A stretch of 64,000 nucleotides of DNA from Bremerella volcania (GTDB lineage: Bacteria; Planctomycetota; Planctomycetia; Pirellulales; Pirellulaceae). Position 1 is the stretch's first letter. Each line of letters opens with the position of its first letter. The stretch spans positions 4,588,001 to 4,652,000 of the forward strand of contig NZ_CP036289.1 in assembly GCF_007748115.1 (NCBI RefSeq). Direction: 5' to 3'. A model generated the notes under the pieces. The model made no database searches. It saw only the letters and a program-made list of their open reading frames with translations, and had not been told where the DNA came from. This document shows, piece after piece, positions 26,541 through 34,146 of this stretch. Position numbers and translations under genes: made by a program.

Positions 26541-26599
26541 GCGAGCCCTGTATCCCATTGATTCCGTAACGTGACGACGATTAGAAACGAAATTGCCCT

Positions 26600-27508
26600 A
26601 TGAGCGCCGCCGTCGAAACCCAAGATCAGGCCCATCATGAGGATGGTGACCATCACGGTCACAGTCCTTTCCAGGCTCACCACTTCGAAACGATGCAGCA
26701 GCAGTTCGATGCCGGTAAGCTTGGCATCTGGCTCTTTCTGTTTACGGAAATCCTGATGTTCAGCGGGCTCTTTTGCGCCTACCTGATCTATCGATACAAC
26801 CACCCGGAAGTCTTCTTGTACGCTCACAAGCAGCTCGATACCACGATGGGTGCAATCAATACGGTTGTGCTTATCGTCAGCAGTTTGACGATGGCCTGGG
26901 CCGTTCGTGCTGCTCAGCTTAGCCAGAAGAAGTTGTTGGTCGTCATGCTCAGCCTTACCCTGGCACTCGCCGGCGTGTTCCTCGTGGTGAAGTACTTCGA
27001 GTACACGCACAAGTTCGACATCGGTTTGTACACCGGTCGGTCGAACGTGATGTATCAACTGCAACACCCCGACGAAAGCGATTACAACAAAGAGCTGTAC
27101 GACTCGGCGATCGCGGCCGAAAAGAAAGAAGAAGCAGAGCACAAAGAGGAAGAAGCCCACGCAGTTGCCGAAGCCGAACACGAGGATGAGCATCCTCACG
27201 AACATGCCGATTCGCACTCTGCGGAGCACGGCGACTCGCACGCACACGGCCACGGCGGTCCCGAGCAGTTTCTCGATGCTCCACGCAACACACAAATTTT
27301 CTTCGGCATCTACTACATGATGACCGGGCTCCATGGTTTCCACATTGTGTTTGGTATGATCGCGATCGGATGGTTACTCTTCCGCTCGATCCGTGGTGAT
27401 TTCAACAGCGAGTATTTCGGCCCTGTCGACTATGTTGGCCTCTATTGGCACTTGGTCGACTTGATCTGGATCTACCTATTCCCGCTGCTCTATCTCATTC
27501 GTTCCTAA
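26600..27508 (+). CDS. coxC: cytochrome c oxidase subunit III with His/Glu-rich insertion
   Basis: A 302-residue subunit III. The His-rich N-terminus (HHEDGDHHGH) precedes the first helices (GIWLFLFTEILMFSGLFCAYLIY), and the C-terminal half has the conserved YYMMTGLHGFHIVFGM and YWHLVDLIWIYLF. Between the two halves is an insertion of about 60 residues (about 175-230) dominated by Glu, His, Ala and Asp (for example EHEDEHPHEHADSHSAEH), which is not part of the family core and should lie in a loop. It makes the protein longer than the usual 200-260 residues. It may bind metal or only add a charged loop. Confidence 0.9.
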   Translation: MSAAVETQDQAHHEDGDHHGHSPFQAHHFETMQQQFDAGKLGIWLFLFTEILMFSGLFCAYLIYRYNHPEVFLYAHKQLDTTMGAINTVVLIVSSLTMAWAVRAAQLSQKKLLVVMLSLTLALAGVFLVVKYFEYTHKFDIGLYTGRSNVMYQLQHPDESDYNKELYDSAIAAEKKEEAEHKEEEAHAVAEAEHEDEHPHEHADSHSAEHGDSHAHGHGGPEQFLDAPRNTQIFFGIYYMMTGLHGFHIVFGMIAIGWLLFRSIRGDFNSEYFGPVDYVGLYWHLVDLIWIYLFPLLYLIRS

Positions 27509-27530
27509 ACCCAATTTGGGATTCCTGATA

Positions 27531-27923
27531 ATGTCTGACCAATCGACCAATCACTCTGACGATCATGAACATGGCTTGGCCCACGTCATGCCTTTGTCGA
27601 TCTTGTTTGGTACCTTTATCGCGTTGCTCTTTTTCACCGGTCTGACCGTTTTCCTGGCGGATCAGCACTTGGGTGAAATTGATATTTGGATCGCGCTGGC
27701 CATCGCCACGATTAAGGCGGGGCTCGTCGCGACCTACTTCATGCACCTTCGCTACGATAAGCCAATCAACGTTCTGCTGTTTTTGTTCACTCTTGGATTC
27801 GTTGCGTTATTCTTCGGCATCACCCTGATTGACTCCGAGCAATACCAACCGCAGATTCAAGATTACTACGAAGCGACCACGACCGTCACCGTGAGCGAGG
27901 CACCTGTACCGGCTGCTGAATAA
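27531..27923 (+). CDS. coxD: cytochrome c oxidase subunit IV family protein
   Basis: A 130-residue membrane protein with three hydrophobic segments (LSILFGTFIALLFFTGLTVF, IWIALAIATIKAGLVATYFM, VLLFLFTLGFVALFFGI) and the MHLRYDKP loop typical of the prokaryotic subunit IV (COX4_pro/CyoD-like) family. It stabilises the subunit I/III core. The ATG at 27531 is preferred; the reading frame opens five codons earlier at a TTG. It follows subunit III by 22 bases. Confidence 0.85.
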   Translation: MSDQSTNHSDDHEHGLAHVMPLSILFGTFIALLFFTGLTVFLADQHLGEIDIWIALAIATIKAGLVATYFMHLRYDKPINVLLFLFTLGFVALFFGITLIDSEQYQPQIQDYYEATTTVTVSEAPVPAAE

Positions 27924-27961
27924 TCTGCCGGTGGCGGTTATCGGTGGAGCCCTGACGACCG

Positions 27962-28555
27962 ATGCTCAGGAATTCTTACTCTGCGATTTCGATGCGCCGC
28001 GATGAATATCAGGCCAAGTTCGGTTTTGCTCTGTTCATCGCCTCGCTGACGATGTTCTTTCTCGCTAGTCTGGCAGCCTACGCAATCATTCGCAGCAGTT
28101 CTGGGGCACCAGCCATCTCGCTGGGCTCGTTTCCACTAAGCTTAATCGCCAGTACGATCAGCATGTTTGGTGTCAGCTTTGCCATGCATAAGGCGGTAGC
28201 CAATGTGCGTCGCGAACGACAGATCCCTTTCCGACGATGGTTGATTACAGCCGCAGTGATCGCGATCGTCTTCTTGGTTTTTCAGTCACTAGGCCTGCAC
28301 GCACTTTTGGACATGCATCGCCTGGCTCTAGAAGATGGGGTGACCAAACAGTTCGGATTGATGTTCTTTCTCGTGCTGGTTCACGCCTTGCACGTTGTCG
28401 GAGGCATTTCCTTCTTGAGCGGGGTTCTGGTTCGGGCTCGCCACGATGCCTACGATCATGAGAAACACTGGACCGTTGACATCTGTGCGTTGTATTGGCA
28501 CTTCTTAGATGTCGTCTGGATCGTGATGCTCGGCACCTTCTTGCTGGGCCGTTAG
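27962..28555 (+). CDS. second heme-copper oxidase subunit III-like protein
   Basis: A 197-residue protein with about five transmembrane helices. The C-terminal sequence LVLVHALHVVGGISFLSG followed by HWTVDICALYWHFLDVVWIV is the subunit III signature, so this is a second subunit-III-family member in the operon, smaller than the first and without its charged insertion. Five helices instead of seven match short subunit III forms. It may complete the oxidase, or be a remnant or alternative subunit. Its stop overlaps that of the convergent ABC-F gene by four bases. Confidence 0.8.
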   Translation: MLRNSYSAISMRRDEYQAKFGFALFIASLTMFFLASLAAYAIIRSSSGAPAISLGSFPLSLIASTISMFGVSFAMHKAVANVRRERQIPFRRWLITAAVIAIVFLVFQSLGLHALLDMHRLALEDGVTKQFGLMFFLVLVHALHVVGGISFLSGVLVRARHDAYDHEKHWTVDICALYWHFLDVVWIVMLGTFLLGR

Positions 28556-30477
28556 CTTGCCTCTTGAATCGTGGCGAGTTCCTCCCACCGCTCCAGGCAA
28601 GCCAGCAATTCTGCCCCGACCGATTCCAGGCGCTGCGAAACTTGTTTGATCTCGTCTTGCGACTTCTGATAGAAGCTCGGATCGGCCATCTTGGCCTGAA
28701 GCTCTTCCTGCTCCGCTTCCAGACTCTCGATCTTCTCTGGCAGGCCGTCCAGTTCTCGCTGCTCTTTGTAGCTCAACTTTCGCCCTCGGGGCTTACCAGC
28801 GTCCTTCTTTTCAGCAGCAGGCTTAGACGCCTCGGGCGGCTTGGCTTCCGGTTTGGCAGCTTCAAATGGGGGCGTTGTGTCCTTGTTGTGTTGAATGAGG
28901 TAGTCGTCGTAGCCGCCTGCGTATTCCAGCACGACGCCGTCTCCTTCAAATGAGATGGTGCTGGTCACGACGTTGTTGAGGAACTCTCGGTCGTGGCTAA
29001 CCACCAAAACGGTACCGGGATAGTTCACGACAAGGTCTTCCAGCAGTTCCATCGTGTCGGAATCGAGGTCATTGGTTGGTTCGTCGAGTACCAACACATT
29101 CGAAGGCTTGGCAAACAACTGGGCCAGCAGCAAGCGATTGCGTTCGCCGCCACTTAAATATTTGATGGCGCGATTGGCTTGTTCCGGCGTGAAGAGGAAC
29201 TCTTGCAAATATCCCACCACGTGTTTCGACTTGCCGTTGATTTTGACGAACTCGTTTCCTTCACCAATGTTCTCGCGCAGCGTCTGTTCGGGATCGAGAC
29301 GAGCCTGAAGTTGGTCGAAGTAGGCGATCTGCACATTCGTGCCGACTGTAACCTCTCCCTGGTCAGGCTTCATTTGCCCCAGCAGAATCCGCAAAAGCGT
29401 CGACTTGCCGATACCATTACGACCGATAATGCCGACTTTGTCTCCCCGCATGATCACCGATGAAAAGTTGTTCACTATCCGCACGTCACCAAAGCGGTGC
29501 GCGAGCTGATCGGCCTTGAAGACGAGTTGCCCGGAACGATCGCCGACATGGGCTTCCATTTTCACGCTGCCAACATGCTTGCGACGATCCCGGTATTCGT
29601 CCCGCATCTTCTTCAAAGCACGCACGCGACCTTCGTTTCGCGTTCGTCGAGCCTTGATACCTTGGCGGATCCACACTTCCTCTTGGGCCAGTTTCTTATC
29701 GAAGAGAGCTTGTTCTTTTTCCTCGGCCTCGAGTGCGGCGGCTTTTCGTTTCAAGAACTCGTCGTAGCCGCACGACCAACTCGTCACACGGCCGCGATCC
29801 ACGTCGATCACGCGAGTCGCCAATTTTCGAGCAAAAGCCCGGTCGTGAGTGACGAAGACAATCGAGCACGAAATGTTCGTCAGCAGCTTTTCAAGCCACA
29901 AGATCGAATCGATGTCCAGATGGTTCGTCGGTTCGTCCAGAAGCAAGAGATCCGGTTCATTGACCAAGGCCCGGGCCAGTAGCACACGACGTTTCATCCC
30001 TGCCGACAGCTTCTGAAAGATTAATTCTCCGTCGAGCCCCGTTTTCGTCAGCGTTTGCTCGATTTGATTTTGTAAGTTCCAGCCATCCTGGGTATCGATT
30101 TCGTGTTGTAGCTCATCCAGACGCCTGGCCGTTTCATCACTTGGGTTCTCGGCCAGTTGATGGGTTAGTGAATGGTATTCGCGCAAAATCTCCGCCAGAT
30201 CCCCCACGCCGTCGGCTACCACATCGTAAATCGTGCCGCGGTCGTCGGTGGGCACCGTCTGAGCCATCTGGGCTCGCGTCAGCCCGGTCGACAGAGCAAT
30301 CTCGCCATCGTCGGGGATGACTTCTCCAGCCAGGATCTTCAGCAGGGTCGACTTCCCGGCCCCATTTCGCCCCATCAGGCATACCCGTTGCCCAGGCTCG
30401 AGGACGAACGACACGTCCGTAAATAAAGGCCGGTCGTGGTAAGAATGGCGAACGTTCTTTAACGTGATCAGCGGCAT
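28552..30477 (-). CDS. ABC-F family ATPase, Uup-like
   Basis: A 641-residue soluble protein with two ABC ATPase domains: Walker A GRNGAGKS and GRNGIGKS, signatures KLSAGMKRR and YLSGGERNR, Walker B LLLLDEPTNHLD and VLVLDEPTNDLD. A linker of about 80 charged residues separates them, and the C-terminus has a Pro/Lys/Ala-rich stretch followed by a coiled coil (about 570-640), as in Uup. ABC-F proteins bind ribosomes (or, for Uup, also branched DNA) instead of transporting. ATG at 30477 is chosen since PLITLKNVRHSYHDRPL is the normal family start; the frame extends further upstream without conservation. Confidence 0.88.
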   Translation of the reverse strand: MPLITLKNVRHSYHDRPLFTDVSFVLEPGQRVCLMGRNGAGKSTLLKILAGEVIPDDGEIALSTGLTRAQMAQTVPTDDRGTIYDVVADGVGDLAEILREYHSLTHQLAENPSDETARRLDELQHEIDTQDGWNLQNQIEQTLTKTGLDGELIFQKLSAGMKRRVLLARALVNEPDLLLLDEPTNHLDIDSILWLEKLLTNISCSIVFVTHDRAFARKLATRVIDVDRGRVTSWSCGYDEFLKRKAAALEAEEKEQALFDKKLAQEEVWIRQGIKARRTRNEGRVRALKKMRDEYRDRRKHVGSVKMEAHVGDRSGQLVFKADQLAHRFGDVRIVNNFSSVIMRGDKVGIIGRNGIGKSTLLRILLGQMKPDQGEVTVGTNVQIAYFDQLQARLDPEQTLRENIGEGNEFVKINGKSKHVVGYLQEFLFTPEQANRAIKYLSGGERNRLLLAQLFAKPSNVLVLDEPTNDLDSDTMELLEDLVVNYPGTVLVVSHDREFLNNVVTSTISFEGDGVVLEYAGGYDDYLIQHNKDTTPPFEAAKPEAKPPEASKPAAEKKDAGKPRGRKLSYKEQRELDGLPEKIESLEAEQEELQAKMADPSFYQKSQDEIKQVSQRLESVGAELLACLERWEELATIQEAS

Positions 30478-30654
30478 AAGGGTCAATAGCCCGAAGGACA
30501 GGCGAAAGCGGCAAACTCTTAGAATTTCTAGACCTCTATCGTCGCGGAAAAGGCCCGTTTGCAAAAGCCCGGACTTCGATTCTCAGCGAACAATTCACAG
30601 CTGATGCCAGCACCAGCGAACACTTTTCTCCTTCCCGTGTCCACTTCTTCATAG

Positions 30655-30726
30655 AACGCCGAAGCCAAACGGTCAGGCGGCTGTCTGCAAAACAGCTTCT
30701 CGTGGGTTCGACTCCCACCGGCGTTT
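30655..30726 (+). tRNA. tRNA-Cys (anticodon GCA)
   Basis: A complete 72-base cloverleaf: acceptor AACGCCG/CGGCGTT (7 pairs), D-stem GCC/GGC, anticodon stem GCTGT/ACAGC with loop CTGCAAA, anticodon GCA at 30687-30689, T-arm GTGGG-TTCGACT-CCCAC, and discriminator U73, the expected identity base of tRNA-Cys. CCA is not encoded. Confidence 0.95.
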
Positions 30727-30831
30727 CCTTTTAAGTAAGGACTGAGGTCGCTTTACTGGCGGCAATCGCGCTCAAGCGTCATGCGGGTCAGCAGCGGTTG
30801 TGCCGTGGACAGGTTCTAAATGGCGGCTTCA

Positions 30832-30903
30832 AGTCGGATAGCTCAAAGGTAGAGCACCAGTTTTGAGAACTGGTTGTTACAGGTTCGATCCCTGTTCCGA
30901 CCC
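30832..30903 (+). tRNA. tRNA-like gene with unusual anticodon loop, identity undetermined
   Basis: A 72-base cloverleaf: acceptor AGTCGGA/TCCGACC (six pairs, plus A1 opposite C72), U8-A9, D-arm GCTC-AAAGGTA-GAGC with G18-G19, A26, anticodon stem CCAGT/ACTGG, variable loop TTGTT, T-arm ACAGG-TTCGATC-CCTGT, discriminator C73. The anticodon loop is TTTGAGA, which by position gives anticodon UGA (30864-30866), but G37 and a short variable loop do not fit tRNA-Ser. The body looks most like a tRNA-Trp. It may be a functional odd tRNA, a degenerate copy or the 5' domain of a longer RNA. CCA is not encoded. Confidence 0.6.
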
Positions 30904-31210
30904 AAGGTTTTTCACACCTTGACCACCCTGGGGGCGAAAGCCCTCCACCATGAGAGCCGGCGGTAAGCGGGCGATCGTGTGGTCAGCCTTTCCACTGCGA
31001 CTGAGTGAATACCGACCTTTTCGTCTTACTTCGGTAAGGGAAGTGGAAGGTGCACGCGAGTCGCACAGAAAGGCACCAGTCAAACATGCCATGCAGTTTG
31101 ATGATTCGTCTTCATCCGCATGCGGGGAAAAGGATTGGAAACTGATTTGCCGGAAAGTGTGCTTCGGCCGCTGACCTGCATCTGGGTAGAAAGTCCTGGC
31201 ACCCGCTTGC
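30903..31210 (+). ncRNA. candidate structured non-coding RNA downstream of the tRNA-like gene
   Basis: A gene-free stretch (the whole gap runs to 31373) that holds many nested complementary segments. CAAGGT-N7-ACCTTG (30903-30921); GACCAC (30921-30926) with GTGGTC (30979-30984) enclosing a GGGC-GAAA-GCCC tetraloop hairpin (30932-30943); CCTTTCCACT (30987-30996) with AGTGGAAGG (31042-31050) enclosing a perfect CTTAC-TTCG-GTAAG hairpin (31025-31038); GGTGC/GCACC further on. GNRA and UUCG loops are typical of stable RNAs. It does not match RNase P, tmRNA, SRP or cobalamin riboswitch motifs that I know. Short ORFs across it look spurious. Confidence 0.35.
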
Positions 31211-31373
31211 CGTGAGCACGAACGCATAACTCCGCATGTTTTCCTGGGACCAATGCGAACGTTCGCTTGCCAAAGGTGTCTCTTTTCTAACCAAGTTTCA
31301 AATCATTACGTTTTCCATTGATCTGAGTGCAGACCTTCCTGTTTTGTCGCGTTGTACCGCAAGGAGGTGCAAC

Positions 31374-32477
31374 ATGTTGTTCAAGAAGTTCAAGATTCGC
31401 AACTACGAAATCGGATTGCTGTTCCGTGATGGCAACTTCGCGGGACTCTTGCAGCCTGGTACGCACCGAATGTTCGACCCATGGGGCAAGGTCCGCGTGA
31501 CGGTTACTTCGCAGCGTGATCCATGGTTGGAACACGAACAACTCGACGTCATGGTGAAGTCGGGAGCACTCAAGGACCGCGCGGTCGTTGTCGACTTGAA
31601 GCAGCATCAGCGTGCTATGGTATGGATCGACGGTCGCTTCAATCGGGTTCTGGGACCGGGATTGTATGCGCTTTGGGCCTCATTTCGCGACGTCCAGATC
31701 GAAACGTACGATGCCCGGGAAGTTCGTTTCACCCACAAGGACCTCAAGGCGATCTCGCGTGAACCGACTGCTCGTTTGCAACTTGATATCTGTGACGTCG
31801 ATCGTGAATGCGCAGGAGTTCTGTACCTCGACGGCCGATATGTCGAAACGCTTGCCCCAGGCACGTACGCGTTCTGGCGCGGTCCAGCCGATGCTCGCAT
31901 CGTGCAGGTTGACCTGCGTGAAACGATGATCGACATCTCAGGTCAGGACATTATGACTTCCGACAAGGTCACGTTGCGGATGAACGCCGTAGCGACCTAC
32001 AAGATTGCTGACGCTAAGCAGGCGGTTACCGTCGCTGGCGATGCCCAGCAGGCTTTGTATCGTGAAGTCCAGTTCGCCCTGCGGAGCGTAGTCGGTGCAC
32101 GTGAACTCGATGACTTCCTGACCGATAAGGATTCGGTCGCGGAAGAACTCGAGAAGGCAGTCCGGCCTCGCGCCAGCGAGTTGGGTCTAAATTTGATCCG
32201 GGTAGGCATTCGTGATGTGATCCTGCCAGGCGAAATGAAGGACCTGATGAACAAGGTAACCGAAGCCAAGAAGGCAGCGGAAGCTAACCTCATCTCTCGC
32301 CGTGAAGAAACGGCTGCCATGCGCAGTCAGGCCAACACGGCCAAGATGTTGGCAGATAGCCCAACGCTGATGCGTCTGCGAGAACTGGAAGTCCTCGAAA
32401 AGATTGCTGCCAGCGGAAAGCTGAACATCGTCCTGGGCGAAAAGGGTCTGGCCGACCGCGTGGTAAACTTGTTGTAA
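31374..32477 (+). CDS. slipin / SPFH-domain (band 7) protein
   Basis: A 367-residue protein of the stomatin/slipin group. The N-terminal part (1-190) is a variable region with two similar segments (GLLQPGTHRMFDPW and TLAPGTYAFWRGP); the SPFH core begins near residue 190 (MIDISGQDIMTSDKVTLRMN) and includes VGARELDDFLTDKDSVAEEL, ending in a helical region EAKKAAEANLISRREETAAM that should form a coiled coil and drive oligomerisation. No N-terminal transmembrane helix is evident, unlike classical stomatins. ATG at 31374 is set by a near-perfect ribosome site AAGGAGGTG (31361-31369), rare in this window, suggesting strong expression. A terminator follows. SPFH proteins organise membranes; the specific role is unknown. 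Confidence 0.85.
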   Translation: MLFKKFKIRNYEIGLLFRDGNFAGLLQPGTHRMFDPWGKVRVTVTSQRDPWLEHEQLDVMVKSGALKDRAVVVDLKQHQRAMVWIDGRFNRVLGPGLYALWASFRDVQIETYDAREVRFTHKDLKAISREPTARLQLDICDVDRECAGVLYLDGRYVETLAPGTYAFWRGPADARIVQVDLRETMIDISGQDIMTSDKVTLRMNAVATYKIADAKQAVTVAGDAQQALYREVQFALRSVVGARELDDFLTDKDSVAEELEKAVRPRASELGLNLIRVGIRDVILPGEMKDLMNKVTEAKKAAEANLISRREETAAMRSQANTAKMLADSPTLMRLRELEVLEKIAASGKLNIVLGEKGLADRVVNLL

Positions 32478-32482
32478 GTAAG

Positions 32483-32518
32483 AAAGGCAGTTCGTTCCCG
32501 TTAACGTACTGCCTTTTC
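32483..32518 (+). terminator. rho-independent terminator of the slipin gene
   Basis: AAAGGCAGT (32483-32491) pairs with ACTGCCTTTT (32508-32517) six bases past the slipin stop, followed by TCTC and preceded by A residues. Confidence 0.85.
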
Positions 32519-32967
32519 TCATTTTCTCAAACGAACATCCGCTTTAAATCGGGAAGTCTACTTGGCCGCCGCCTGCCGACCCGTAAGCGATCTTTCCCGA
32601 GAAATTTGTCTTACAGCAACGGCTCTGCAATCGCCCTGGCCTGCGGAATTTATACCGCACCTGATCACTCAGTGCGCAGCACTCTGTGATGAACTCTTCA
32701 TTACTTGTGTCGTTATCAGGTCTCGTTTTTTGAGCAAATTATCGCTAGAACCTCGCACTGGGGCTAAGTGGATTCGTTGAGTTCACCTCCTGCTGCCTCC
32801 TTCAGCACGCCGTTCGCACATTGGCATAGCACACCAACCAACAAGCTTATTCCACAAAACGTACTTTTTTGCGTAAGTGATTTAATCAACCACTAAGTAA
32901 AACTGGCATGTCGTTTCTTAGTATTCTGCTGAAGTGATCACAAAAGACTCTTCCCTTACCAACTTCT
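32519..32967. other. 450-base gene-free region upstream of a sigma-54 promoter
   Basis: No convincing gene; a 72-codon frame here lacks features. It contains an imperfect dyad at 32664-32690 (ATCAC-TC-AGTGC-GCA-GCACT-CT-GTGAT) and a six-base inverted repeat ACTAAG...CTTAGT (32892-32922). The second lies about 70-100 bases upstream of the predicted sigma-54 start, the usual range for activator binding. The stretch from about 32840 to 32940 is AT-rich. Confidence 0.4.
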
Positions 32968-32982
32968 TGGCACGCTCATTGC
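32968..32982 (+). promoter_or_regulatory. sigma-54 (RpoN) promoter
   Basis: TTGGCACG-CTCA-TTGC matches the -24/-12 consensus YTGGCACG-N4-TTGC exactly (the following W position is C). The GG at 32969-32970 and the GC at 32981-32982 are the required 12 bases apart. It points to the HAD-IIA gene at 33083 with a predicted start near 32994 and a leader of about 90 bases. Confidence 0.75.
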
Positions 32983-33082
32983 CAACTGGCTGAGTGGAAT
33001 TGAAAAGAGGTTTTGGGTTCGCTGGGAACTAACCCGGAGGTAAGTTTGACGAACCGCAACTTTTACCCGCATGAGGTAACTG

Positions 33083-33925
33083 ATGAGTAAGGGATTTTTG
33101 ATCGACATGGATGGCGTCATGTATCGCGGGGGACAAATGATCCCAGGCGCCGATGCATTCATTCGACAGCTTCGAGATGATGGTACTCCGTTTCTTTTCC
33201 TAACCAACAACAGTCAGCGGACCCGTCGCGACGTGGTGACCAAGTTGGCCCGCATGGGAATCGAAGTGGAAGAACAGCAGGTCTTTACCTGTGCAATGGC
33301 AACGGCGCGGTTTCTCGCCAACCAGAAACCAAACGGCACCGCTTACGTGTTAGGGGAAGGGGGGCTGTTAAACGCGCTTCACCAGAATGGATACTCGGTA
33401 GTCGACCATGACCCAGACTTCGTGGTAGTCGGGGAAGGTCGCACCCTGAACTGGGACATGCTCGAAACGGCAACCCAAATGATCCTGGATGGCGCTAAGT
33501 TGATTGCGACCAACGATGACCCGAACTGCCCGACTTCGCGCGGAACGCGTCCAGGTGCGGGGGCAACGATCGCTTTTCTCGAAAAGGCAACCGGCCGAAA
33601 GGCGCTAAGCATTGGCAAGCCAAGTCCGCTAATGATGCGTATGGCCCGTAAGGAAATTGGCCTGGAAACTTCCGAGACCGTAATGATTGGGGATACGATG
33701 GAAACCGATATTCTCGGTGGCGTCCAAATGGGCTACCAGACGATCCTGGTGCTCTCAGGCGGTACACAGTTAGCGGATATTCCCAAGCATCCGTATCAGC
33801 CTGATTTGATCATCGACTCGGTCGCCGAGTTGGTGCGAAAAAAAGATGAACAAGTCGTCTTGCGAACCCCAGTGACGGTACCAGACGACTCCGCCAATGA
33901 ATTCGTGGCTTCGCTGCGACGATAA
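33083..33925 (+). CDS. HAD-IIA phosphatase (NagD/4-nitrophenylphosphatase-like)
   Basis: A 280-residue cytoplasmic HAD hydrolase of subfamily IIA. Motif I is FLIDMDGVMYRGG at the N-terminus, motif II FLFLTNNSQRTR, motif III GKPSPLMMRMA, motif IV MIGDTMETDILGG; a large C2 cap lies between motifs II and III. NagD-type enzymes dephosphorylate nucleoside monophosphates, glycerol phosphate, 4-nitrophenyl phosphate or similar; specificity cannot be read here. The ATG at 33083 has GAGGT five bases upstream. It stands alone behind a sigma-54 promoter, so its expression probably depends on RpoN and an AAA+ activator, unusual for a housekeeping phosphatase. Confidence 0.85.
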   Translation: MSKGFLIDMDGVMYRGGQMIPGADAFIRQLRDDGTPFLFLTNNSQRTRRDVVTKLARMGIEVEEQQVFTCAMATARFLANQKPNGTAYVLGEGGLLNALHQNGYSVVDHDPDFVVVGEGRTLNWDMLETATQMILDGAKLIATNDDPNCPTSRGTRPGAGATIAFLEKATGRKALSIGKPSPLMMRMARKEIGLETSETVMIGDTMETDILGGVQMGYQTILVLSGGTQLADIPKHPYQPDLIIDSVAELVRKKDEQVVLRTPVTVPDDSANEFVASLRR

Positions 33926-34100
33926 GGGTCCAGTTAAGCTTCGTTTTTTAAGCGACGGTCACGACATCAGAGCGTTGGCCTCGTTCCCCTTCCCTCCGCG
34001 TGCCCGGTTAAGACGGCCTTTCCAGGCGCAACAATGGCCACAGCAACTCCCGCCGGTGCCGTTCCTGCTAGTAGACTTATTCTGCCGAATTTAAGAATCC

Positions 34101-34146
34101 AAGAGCGGACGTCACGTTCTTCCTGGTTGACGTGGCGTCCGTTACT
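34101..34146. terminator. hairpin between convergent genes
   Basis: CGGACGTCACGT (34106-34117) pairs with ACGTGGCGTCCG (34130-34141) with one G-U pair, extended by flanking AAGAG/CTCTT. It sits between the HAD-IIA gene and the stop of the large kinase gene and is followed by a moderately T-rich stretch on the plus strand. Confidence 0.55.

Noticed and set aside
30832-30903. Assignment as tRNA-Gln (UUG) or tRNA-Ser (UGA)
   Set aside because: Reading UUG would require shifting the anticodon stem out of register, and tRNA-Ser needs a long variable arm, which is missing.
31197-31210. A second sigma-54-like sequence, TGGCAC-CCGC-TTGC, upstream of the slipin gene
   Set aside because: The GG to GC distance is 11 bases, not 12. 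A one-base shortening of the spacer normally abolishes sigma-54 recognition.
30903-31210. Identification of the structured stretch as RNase P RNA, tmRNA, SRP RNA or a cobalamin riboswitch
   Set aside because: A GAAAGTCC segment and an ACAGAAA segment recall RNase P, but they occur in the wrong order and without the flanking conserved bases; no conserved core of the others is found.
30877-31294. Minus-strand frames opposite the tRNA-like gene and the structured region
   Set aside because: The sequence is explained better by RNA secondary structure; such antisense-to-tRNA frames are common false annotations.
32562-32780. 72-codon frame in the gap before the sigma-54 promoter
   Set aside because: No ribosome site, irregular composition and no similarity to a known family; treated as non-coding.
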